Source of the DNA: Paenibacillus sp. 1011MAR3C5
GTDB taxonomy: Bacteria > Bacillota > Bacilli > Paenibacillales > Paenibacillaceae
NCBI RefSeq assembly: GCF_003591485.1
Contig: NZ_QZCF01000005.1
Span: 248,001-312,000 of the forward strand
Reading direction: 5' to 3'
DNA length: 64,000 nucleotides
The notes under the pieces are model-generated. The model saw nothing but the letters and a program-made list of their open reading frames with translations, ran no database searches and had not been told where the DNA came from. A program made the position numbers and the translations under genes. Below, piece by piece: positions 33,942 through 42,700 of the stretch; positions within the stretch are counted from its first letter, which is position 1; every line of letters begins with the position of its first letter.

Positions 33942-35636
33942 ATGACCATGAAGGAAATTGTAATCGGAGCGTCCTTGCATAAGGAAGATAACGAAAGTGA
34001 GTTAATCGAGCGGGCGAAGAGCGGCGATCAAGACGCCTTCAGCGAACTGGTTCGCCGCCATCGCGCGAAAGCCCATAATTGGGCGTATGGTCTTGCTCAG
34101 GATTCGTATCTTGCGGAGGATATCGTTCAGGAAGCGCTAATGAAAGCTTTTGTACATCTTGGGACATTAGTAGATGTCACTCGTTTTCTTCCCTGGCTTC
34201 ACCGCATTGTGCGCAACCAGGCGATGATGAAGCTGCGGCGTGGCGGTCCATATCGCCATGAGCAGCCTTTCACGAGCCTGGCAAGGCGGTCCTATTCCGA
34301 TCAAGTGGACTGGGAAGATGTGGAGAGCATCATGACCTACATGATGAGCGTCAGACTGCAGGAGGAGGGCTCGACTTCTAATCCAGAGGAGCAAATCGTC
34401 CGCCAGGAGACCATGGAGACGATTTTGAATCTTTTTACCTGTCTCAAGCCCCGGGAACGCGGTATTTTCGAAGCTTATTTCTTTCGGCAGCTCTCTCCGC
34501 AGGAAATTGCGGCTTTGTTCGATATGACCATGAGCAGTGTCTACAAATCGATTGCAAGAACGCGGCAGAAGCTTCAGGATGAGCGTATTCGCGTGTACAT
34601 ACAGGAGCATTTGACCAGGCGGAGAGACGAGAAGGCTTCTTCATCAAAAATGCTGGAACGACCGAATATCTACACTCAGCGGATAGGCGACAGCCATTTT
34701 CTTGGTGCGAGACCGTCGGTTACGTATTGCTTATGGGGAATGCTGCAGTATACGGACCAAAAAAATCTGTCGCTTGCGGAAGTGAACGCGTTGACGGGTC
34801 AAGCGTTCAGTCTCCATATTATAAAGGAAACCGTACATATCGGAGGTCCGTTCACGCTTGCGGGCGAACCGTCATTTCATCAATTGCTGACGAATTTAGG
34901 ACATGAATTTAAGGTGCTGACCTATCTACCGGCGCAGCCTAATACCATCACGGATGTCATTCAAACGGTTCACAGATCAATTGATCGCGGAATTCCGGTT
35001 ATTGTTTGGGATCTGTTTCATGCGGAATATGGCATGGTCTATGGCTATGATGATCATGAGCAGAAGCTGACTGCTCTCGATAAGCTTCAGGAAGGCGAAG
35101 TGCCATATGAGCAGATCGGCAAAGGAAAAACATCGGAGATCGGACTTATCGCCTTTCAAAAGGATCGTCCGATCGATCGTAAAATGGCGCTGCTGCGTCT
35201 ACTGGATGCCATTCTTGAGCAAGGGTATACGGAGGAATTGCGCAGCTCTGGTGATGGCGAGCTTGTGCGCGGGCTTGCCGCGTTTGATGCATGGATGGAG
35301 GCTTTTCGTGGGGACCGGATTGTCCCGTTCTTCAATGCCTACAACGCAGCTGTATACGCGGAGCTTCGCGGCTTCGCCAGGGATTTCCTATATGGTCTGT
35401 TGAATGAAACGGATTTTGAACAGGACCGTGAGTTGCTAGAGAGTGCGTGGACCTGCTACAAGTTAACTGCCCATGCGCTGAATGAGCTGTCGATCTTATT
35501 CCCGTTCCCGATGGGTGGTGATCCGAAGAGCGAGCAGTCAGTCGAGAAAGCCATTTCCTTGCTCCAGCAAGCCAAGGAAGCGGAGCAGGATGGATTCATC
35601 GTATTGGCGAAATGGCGGGATCGGTTGAAAGGTTGA
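33942..35636 (+). CDS. ECF sigma factor with C-terminal BtrH-like domain
   Basis: A protein of about 564 residues, roughly three times a normal ECF sigma factor. Region 2 is at about 15-90 (AEDIVQEALMKAFVHL, RFLPWLHRIVRNQAM) and region 4 at about 150-215 (LSPQEIAALFDMTMSSVYKSIARTR, in parts). Residues from about 245 on look like the BtrH N-terminal or papain/C39-like fold: SVTYCLWGMLQY with a Cys near 268, then GIPVIVWDLFHAEYGMVYGYDD with a His near 371 and an Asp. A helical tail follows. So it may be a sigma factor controlled by a fused sensing or peptidase-like domain. No anti-sigma gene is adjacent. The start is 33942 or 33948. Confidence 0.8.
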   Translation: MTMKEIVIGASLHKEDNESELIERAKSGDQDAFSELVRRHRAKAHNWAYGLAQDSYLAEDIVQEALMKAFVHLGTLVDVTRFLPWLHRIVRNQAMMKLRRGGPYRHEQPFTSLARRSYSDQVDWEDVESIMTYMMSVRLQEEGSTSNPEEQIVRQETMETILNLFTCLKPRERGIFEAYFFRQLSPQEIAALFDMTMSSVYKSIARTRQKLQDERIRVYIQEHLTRRRDEKASSSKMLERPNIYTQRIGDSHFLGARPSVTYCLWGMLQYTDQKNLSLAEVNALTGQAFSLHIIKETVHIGGPFTLAGEPSFHQLLTNLGHEFKVLTYLPAQPNTITDVIQTVHRSIDRGIPVIVWDLFHAEYGMVYGYDDHEQKLTALDKLQEGEVPYEQIGKGKTSEIGLIAFQKDRPIDRKMALLRLLDAILEQGYTEELRSSGDGELVRGLAAFDAWMEAFRGDRIVPFFNAYNAAVYAELRGFARDFLYGLLNETDFEQDRELLESAWTCYKLTAHALNELSILFPFPMGGDPKSEQSVEKAISLLQQAKEAEQDGFIVLAKWRDRLKG

Positions 35637-35638
35637 GG

Positions 35639-35662
35639 TACTGATGCATTGGTATTTTTTTT
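35639..35662 (+). terminator. Weak terminator after sigma gene
   Basis: TACTGA and TTGGTA form a six-pair stem with two G-T pairs around TGCA, followed by eight Ts. Confidence 0.5.
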
Positions 35663-35759
35663 GCTACGTGTTTCTTCTAAATGAGCTGACCGATCATATA
35701 CAATAAAGTTATATGTTGTATCTATATTGAAACTGATTTTAATAGGGAATAGGGGGAAG

Positions 35760-36263
35760 ATGATGAAGATCGTGTCCAGGCTGGCGATGCTGTTGCTTGT
35801 TCTTGTCACAAGTGCTGGATGTGCCGCCTCTAATTCTTCCAATGATAGTGTGAAAATTAAAGCAGAGTTAGCACCAATTAATGAAGGAGCTTTCCTGGCG
35901 GACAGCATGCATCAGGACTTGGATGGCGACGGGGAACTGGAGCAGATTCGTATGTACATCGATCCGGCACCTGTTGAGGACCAGAGCAAGCCGGGCCAAT
36001 ACTTGTGGAACGAACGACATCATTGGCAGCTGGTCGTTATGCGCGGCGATGATACCTATTTTTTATATAACAATTATTTGAGCGGCAAGCTTAAGTTTTG
36101 GATAGAAAACCGCGGTTCCCACAAAGCCATTGTATTGTTGGAGGAAGGCAAGGGGCTGCGCATGGATAGCTTTACATTGAATAAAGAGAAAATGTTTGAG
36201 AGAAGAATGGATTATCATCAATATGATTCTATACTCGTGAAGAGCTCTACCACATTCAAATAA
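35760..36263 (+). CDS. Lipoprotein with Ca-binding-like loop
   Basis: A 167-residue protein with a signal peptide ending in a lipobox (SAGC, near Cys21). The mature part begins with a Ser/Asn linker and carries DLDGDGELEQ near 56-65, an EF-hand-like or dockerin-like Asp-rich loop often found in secreted VCBS-type domains. The rest has no family I recognise. It follows the ECF sigma gene after 120 bases and could be a target or partner of it, though nothing in sequence proves this. AGGGGGAAG precedes the ATG. Confidence 0.7.
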   Translation: MMKIVSRLAMLLLVLVTSAGCAASNSSNDSVKIKAELAPINEGAFLADSMHQDLDGDGELEQIRMYIDPAPVEDQSKPGQYLWNERHHWQLVVMRGDDTYFLYNNYLSGKLKFWIENRGSHKAIVLLEEGKGLRMDSFTLNKEKMFERRMDYHQYDSILVKSSTTFK

Positions 36264-36340
36264 ATGGCTGACTCACTATCGACAAATTTCTCCATAAGTG
36301 TTATGATATCGTCAATGATTATCTACTAAGTCGATTTCGG

Positions 36341-36391
36341 AAGCACCGAGCGGATAGGGATTTATTTTCCTATGTGTTTGGTGCTTTTTTG
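36341..36391 (+). terminator. Terminator after lipoprotein gene
   Basis: AAGCACC pairs with GGTGCTT and inner ATAGG pairs with CCTAT, followed by six Ts. Confidence 0.8.
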
Positions 36392-36563
36392 CGTTTTTGA
36401 TGAGTGATTTGTGAGATTTAGTAGAGAGTAAATACGAGAGGATTTACGCTGAGGATTGACAATGATGGAACATTATGTCGATATAGAAGGACTAGTGTTT
36501 TTTCCTTGGGCGTGACATGCGAATTTGAGAGCATTCATCATTTTAACGATTGGAGTGTATGAC

Positions 36564-37526
36564 ATGAAGAAGATGACGTATGTAGTAGCTTTTTTCCTAT
36601 TAATGAGCGTACTGATGGTTCCCGCTGCAGGTGCAGCAGGCAAGGTACCGCAGATCAAGATTAACGGAACCGTATTTGTGACACCCGCTGGAGAGCCCCA
36701 GCCTTATATTAATAAAGATTATCGCACAATGGGTTCGGTACGTCTGGTCGGTAACGCGCTGGGCGTGCTTGATGACAATATCGAGTGGGATGACCAAGCC
36801 CGTACGGTGACCATGGAGAAAAACAAGACGGTTATCGTCATTACAGTGGGGCAGCAGGATCTCAGTGTAAATGGTAAGACAGTCACAATGGATACCGTTG
36901 CGGAGTTGAAGAACGGTCGTGTGTTTATACCGTTGCGTTTTATCGCGGAATCTCTTGGGGCTGAAATTGATTTTGATGATAAGACGAGGACGGTTTTGAT
37001 TACGACGGATGATCCTTCGGTGGGGAAGCATAATTTTGCTTCTTATAAACAACTGAAGGTGCTTGAAAACTTTCCAATTGTACTAGATGCAAATGGTTTG
37101 AAACTAACCGTTCATGAAGCATATTTATATAAAGCAGATTCTAAGGAAGCTAAAGATCTTCAAAGAAAATATGATTTCCAGGAGTTTTATCGAGCTAAAT
37201 ATTTAGTATGGAGCAAGGTAACTCTTGAAAATAATACTAAGGAAACTGTAAGGTATGATGGATTAGATATGAATCAAAAAATCGAATGGCTCACTGGTAG
37301 TGGGGATGTAGGCGTAATTTTACTACATTCGAGTTCTATTAAAGTAGACAAAATGAATGGTACAGAGGTATTAAATGGATTTGTATTAAAACCAGGTGAG
37401 AGTATAACAAGTTGGGAAGCTCAAATTGATTATCTATCCGAAAGTATAGATTTAATTGCTGTGGCTGTAACCAATAAGTCAGTTTCACCGATGAAGATAC
37501 TTGCTGCAAGAGAAGAATTGTTATGA
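36564..37526 (+). CDS. Stalk-domain (copper amine oxidase N-like) secreted protein
   Basis: A 320-residue exported protein with a signal peptide (cleavage near AAGAAG, residue 26). Residues about 30-160 form the copper amine oxidase N-terminal or stalk domain, with the two family phrases VRLVGNALGVLDDNIEWDD and PLRFIAESLGAEIDFDD (given in parts). The C-terminal half (about 165-320) is a beta-rich region of unknown type. From about 37030 the gene becomes clearly AT-rich, unlike its first half. TTGACA at 36456 may be the -35 of its promoter. It is the first gene of a three-gene operon; its stop overlaps the next start (ATGA). Confidence 0.85.
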   Translation: MKKMTYVVAFFLLMSVLMVPAAGAAGKVPQIKINGTVFVTPAGEPQPYINKDYRTMGSVRLVGNALGVLDDNIEWDDQARTVTMEKNKTVIVITVGQQDLSVNGKTVTMDTVAELKNGRVFIPLRFIAESLGAEIDFDDKTRTVLITTDDPSVGKHNFASYKQLKVLENFPIVLDANGLKLTVHEAYLYKADSKEAKDLQRKYDFQEFYRAKYLVWSKVTLENNTKETVRYDGLDMNQKIEWLTGSGDVGVILLHSSSIKVDKMNGTEVLNGFVLKPGESITSWEAQIDYLSESIDLIAVAVTNKSVSPMKILAAREELL

Positions 37527-39733
37527 AAAGATTTTTAAGTATAGTTCTATTAAGCGTACTTTTATTTGACATAGTATTACAGACACCCGTTGTTAAAGCT
37601 AATAGCGCATTGTCAAGTACCTTCTTAGTAGAGACAACTTCATCTACCTCGGAGTCTCAAATAGAAGTCACACTTGATTGGCCGACAGAAGCTGCAATGA
37701 TAATTCCAAATAGATTTTCCTATAAAGGGAAAGGAACTATTGTTTCGGTTAAGTCAGATGATAAGACCAAAAAAAATAAAGTTGTAATTTCTGGAGAAAA
37801 AAAGCAAGTTAAAGAACAAGTAAAAGGTTATCAACGATATGCACTTGGTGTAAAATATAACTTTTCAAAAACTCCAGGCAATGCTTTTTGTAGATATAGT
37901 GATGGTGGAAAGTGGCAGATAAACAGTTTTAGTACAGACACACATTCGCAATATAGAAAAGATTATTTCAGAGAAAGTTCTGCTACGTTACCGACTATGT
38001 ATCCACCTTATTCTCAAATGTCGGAAATAGTTGGTTATATGAACATTGATTTAACAGATCATCCTGCTGTATGGGTAAATAACGCTGGAGATACTGTAGA
38101 AGCAAATAAAGTAAAAAATAATACAATACAGATACTATCAAGATCTCACAGTTCTTCTTTAAAAACTTATACAGCATTGGGTTTAAAAGATTATGATCCA
38201 TATAAGCCAAGATTGGCACTCCAATATAAAGCGGAGCATGTAATATTTACAGCCAATAATCAGATACCAGCATCCAATCCAGCTTTCTATACAGGCCATG
38301 CGCAATGTTACGGTTATCCTTTTAATCTTCAGTATTTTCTTCAAGCTGAAGCTGAATATGAAGCCTATCATTACGGTGGAACTATTACGTTCCAATACTC
38401 GAAGTTTGCTAGTGGCGTAATCGCAGGCGAAGTTAAGCCTGATCCGGTGAGTGAGCGTTTTGATGGAAAAGACGTCAAGGTTAAGGTTACGATTAGCTCA
38501 GAAATTTTCGAGATCAAAGATCCCGGAGCAATTGATTACTACGATGTTTATTTAAACAACGAGCTTGGTGATCAAAAGTTTGAAGCTAAAGCGATTCCTG
38601 CAAACAGAAACATGAAGATCAGTAGGACGTTTGATTTTGTCATACCAGCTTCTAGGATGACAAATAAGAACTCACATGACGAAGTGTATGTAGGGCGTGT
38701 AAGAGCTTGCTATAAACCAAGTTCCTACTATGTTGATCCTGTAAACGGTAAATGTATGGACACGGGTAAAATTCATGCTTCCACCAACGTGTACAAAGAG
38801 AAAGCACCTGATCCGCCTGTTAAGGGCATGGGACCAGTCGCGATTATCAATGCGCCAACCGAAGTCATGCTTGGTGACGATATCACGCTGGATGGTACAA
38901 GCTCTTACGATCCCGACGGCACGATCGAGAAGTATGTATGGAATACGCCAAATGCAATAGGCAGTCTTGTGGATGTGCCCGTTGGAGAAGTCTACTACAA
39001 CAAACTTGGCACACAGAAAGTGCAGCTTTGTGTTTGGGATAATGACGGTGAACGAGACTGTGGGCAGCATAGTCTAGTCGTTACCGAACCATTCGTTAAG
39101 GCAAACATCTTTCAGTCGGGGACGCTAAAAGAAAATCGAAAGGTCACCTTTTCCGAATTCTCTTTTACCTCTTCACGCTATCCGGTCATTGCAAGTAAAA
39201 ACCAATGGACAATAAAACCAGTGTACGATGATATCCCTCAGAGCATGATCAAGTATCAAGGCAACTTAAATGGAAAAAGTCAATTCGACGTACTATTCAA
39301 GCAGCCAGGAGATTATGTCGTGACTCTGAGCGTCGAAAATATAGCGGGCTACAAGGATACCACTTCGCGAATCGTGACCATCAAGCCAGACTTGCCGCCT
39401 GTTACGGTCATATCTGCTGAGTCCATGATTGAATATCGCGATCCCAAGTACATGAATAAGGCGAAGTTCGTTTTACGGGATACTTCCTATTCTCCTGATG
39501 GCGATATTGTCGCTTGGGGAAGGTGGTATGTCATCTTTGACGAAAATAATGACGGAATATTCAGAGAACAGCGAGTGCTAATCTATGAAGGTGATGCAAA
39601 AGAAGTAATCTACTATGCTGATCATGTAGGTAAGTATCAATTTCATAAAGAAACCATAGAAGAGTTTGGTCAAGAGACCATTCCAGCTTTTGTTACGGTA
39701 GAAGACCGCCGCCGAAGCCATACATGGGAATGA
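37523..39733 (+). CDS. Secreted PKD-domain protein (736 residues)
   Basis: An exported protein with a signal peptide of about 26 residues (LLSVLLFDIVLQ, cleaved near VKA-NSA). The first 290 residues are an AT-rich, beta-strand region of unknown type. A PKD-like domain lies at about 435-520 (ITLDGTSSYDPDGTIEKYVW), followed by two further Ig/PKD-like repeats. FDENNDGIFREQ near 675 is a possible Ca-binding loop. There is no LPXTG signal or membrane anchor, so it is probably shed or bound through its partners. Its ATG overlaps the previous stop and a 10-base gap separates it from the next gene, so all three are made together. Confidence 0.8.
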   Translation: MKRFLSIVLLSVLLFDIVLQTPVVKANSALSSTFLVETTSSTSESQIEVTLDWPTEAAMIIPNRFSYKGKGTIVSVKSDDKTKKNKVVISGEKKQVKEQVKGYQRYALGVKYNFSKTPGNAFCRYSDGGKWQINSFSTDTHSQYRKDYFRESSATLPTMYPPYSQMSEIVGYMNIDLTDHPAVWVNNAGDTVEANKVKNNTIQILSRSHSSSLKTYTALGLKDYDPYKPRLALQYKAEHVIFTANNQIPASNPAFYTGHAQCYGYPFNLQYFLQAEAEYEAYHYGGTITFQYSKFASGVIAGEVKPDPVSERFDGKDVKVKVTISSEIFEIKDPGAIDYYDVYLNNELGDQKFEAKAIPANRNMKISRTFDFVIPASRMTNKNSHDEVYVGRVRACYKPSSYYVDPVNGKCMDTGKIHASTNVYKEKAPDPPVKGMGPVAIINAPTEVMLGDDITLDGTSSYDPDGTIEKYVWNTPNAIGSLVDVPVGEVYYNKLGTQKVQLCVWDNDGERDCGQHSLVVTEPFVKANIFQSGTLKENRKVTFSEFSFTSSRYPVIASKNQWTIKPVYDDIPQSMIKYQGNLNGKSQFDVLFKQPGDYVVTLSVENIAGYKDTTSRIVTIKPDLPPVTVISAESMIEYRDPKYMNKAKFVLRDTSYSPDGDIVAWGRWYVIFDENNDGIFREQRVLIYEGDAKEVIYYADHVGKYQFHKETIEEFGQETIPAFVTVEDRRRSHTWE

Positions 39734-39743
39734 AGGAGATCAT

Positions 39744-42700
39744 ATGTATAAACCACTTGCCCAGGAGGGTCTGATTAAACGCAGGCCCTTTTCTTTTACA
39801 CTTATACTGATAGGGATATTAATTATTACGCTATTTTTGCCTCCCATAAGTGCAAGCCCTATAGATACAGAGGTCAAGAACCTGGCTCCGTTCGTCGATT
39901 TTGAAGTGAAGGAAAAAAAGAAAGTTGACGTAATCGTGGACGTAGGCAATACCAAGTATAAAAAGAACGAGGTGCAGAGCAGGGTTAACGAGTTTCTTGC
40001 CCCAGTCCTGCAAGCTTCGGGCATCGATTATCAAATTACAGTCGATGAATCCAATGAAGGAAACAATGCGATCTATTATACAGGGTATAACCCAGAGCTT
40101 GGAACAGGATATTACAGTGATCTGTATAAGTATGATTTAATTACTGGAGAAACCGAGCTCTTTCTAGGAAATGCTTCTAGTGGACCAGGCATCATCTCTC
40201 CAGATGGTTTCATTTATTTAAATCACAATGGCGCTCTTTGGGTGCTTCATCTCGATACCAAAGTACGTGCAGCTCCCAGGTTCTCATGGCAAAACGCTAA
40301 CGGCGCTCTCAAGCCAGATCGATCAACCAGTATTTCATTAGCCGAGGACGGGAATTTATATGTATATTCCAGAGATGATTCATTCGCACCAACACATGGA
40401 TTTTGGAGAATTAACACCCATACAGTTGAGTTTGATGATACACCTGGCACATGGACTCCAATAAAATATACAGATTATGAAAAGCTCTTTTACGGGATAC
40501 CAGATAATGGATATTATTTTGCAATAGCAAAAGACAACACTAGATATCTTTTAAACAATTATCGAGAAGAGTACGTCGATTATTCGGTAGTGAAAAACTA
40601 TAATACTCCTCAGCAACAAAGCGTTCAAATTGGCAACTCAATCTTTAATCGCTTTGAGCCATTACAAATATCACGCGATGGTTCGTTGTTCTGGTTGCAA
40701 CGTTCGGGAAGAAGTATGGCCACAAGCGATTTGTGGGTATACAACCCCGAAGACGGTTCAAAAACTTTAATCATTGAAAAGCTGGCTAGTAGTGCTAGGT
40801 ACTCAGTTTTTGAGGACGGCCGCGTCTTAATCGAAAATTACGTGAATAATAACACTTGGGTTTATTCGATATTGGAGGATTTTAAAGATCCAGGTTCACT
40901 TCGGCAAATTACACCATCCTTTTACTCGCCCACAAAACGAATAGCCGGAATTAATGGAACACATGGATCAAACGTACTATTTACACCCAATAGCGGCGAT
41001 GGCGTACGGCTGTATAATATCGATACCGGCGAAGAGAAACAAATGACAACGCATCCTATTGATAATATTATGAAGTATCCAAATTGGTACAATCCGAACA
41101 CTCGCACGATCCAGGATATTATCGCCGATGCTCCATTGAGGCCTGACGCTGAAAAGATCTACGTTCGGGTAGACGATATTTCCATGAACGCTATTGCCCG
41201 AGCAAGCGGCATGGGGGAGATTGCTGCCTTGCTCGCGCAGCATAATATGTCCTTCATCGGACTTGGCACAGCATCCAATCAGGATCAAATCTATAAACTG
41301 CTAGAGAACATTGGTCACAACGGAACCTTCCTGAATAATGGGAATATGAAAACGGCATTTTCCGATCTCAGCAGCTTCATCACCGTCCGGAGAGAAGTCA
41401 ACTTGCATGTGATTATCGGTGAAACGCCATATACGGAACAGGAAATACGCGATCGTTTCAACCAACGCCTAATCGACCTTCGACGTACGAATATTCGCAT
41501 AAACATGCAGGTCATGAAGGCGGATCGCAAGAATTTGCAAGAGCTGCTATATCTGGCGCATTGGGATTACAACAAGAATAACTACATTGTCTATGTTCAC
41601 AGCCCGCTGATGCCAGAGCTGAACGATGAGCTCGTTTATGATGATACGATCACGACACTGAAAGAGTACAGCGCTCACTTCTTAGGCATTGGCAGCACGA
41701 CGAATCGAACGACCCTCAATAACATCGTCGCTTCCAACAACAAATTGGGAGCTTTCTATGACAACATCAATCTAGTTTCTGCTGTTACAAGCACGATGAA
41801 CTATATCAAGGATACGGCAATTACGAACGTTAAGAAGCTGACGAATTATATCGTGCTGAATGCAGATCCAGCGACAGGGGAGTATTCATCAGAAATTACT
41901 GTTCAGACGTATTACGAGGATGTCGAATCCGATCCGAAGCGAACGGAACGCTGGCGGACCACGCATGACCCGGAAATCTACGAGAACAACATGGGGATGC
42001 TCGAAGGGACAGGCCAATATATGCTGGAGCCTATGAAGTATTTTACCAAAGTCGGCATGTATGAAATTGTAGCCCAGGTACAAGACAATCCGTCTACGAA
42101 TCCGCTATTTGATGAATATCGTCAGTGGAGCAAGGATTCACTTTCGAGAATGGTTGTGTACGTACATCGAGCGCCTGTCGCCGACTTCAAAGCGATTGTC
42201 GATCCAACTCGCAGGCTAACGGTTACAGACCTATCCTATGATCTTGATCGTTATTCCTATCCTGATCGGGGCGTAATTCAAAAGGTGTGGAAGTGGAAGC
42301 GGGTAGACGATGCCAGTTGGACAGACGGCCAAGCGCCAAGCGTGCTAAACCCGAACACAGACTACCTCATTTCATTGAGGGTAAAGGACTTGGACGGCGC
42401 GTGGTCGCCGGAGACGATTCGGTTCGTGTCCACGAATCCATTCAACAGACCGCCTGTGGCGCTATTTACGATCGACAACAAGACGATATCGTTAAATGGC
42501 GCGGCGACATTCACCGACCAGTCCTATGACCCGGACAATGATTCGATCGGGCAAAGGGTATGGACGGTAAAGAAAGGCAACGTGCAGCTCTACCAAGGCG
42601 CAAACAAACCTTCAGGCGCGCTCATTAAACAGTACGCAGCGCAGCAAGGCTTGACGGCTCTTGGCAAGTACACCATATCGCTCCGCGTAAAGGATAACCC

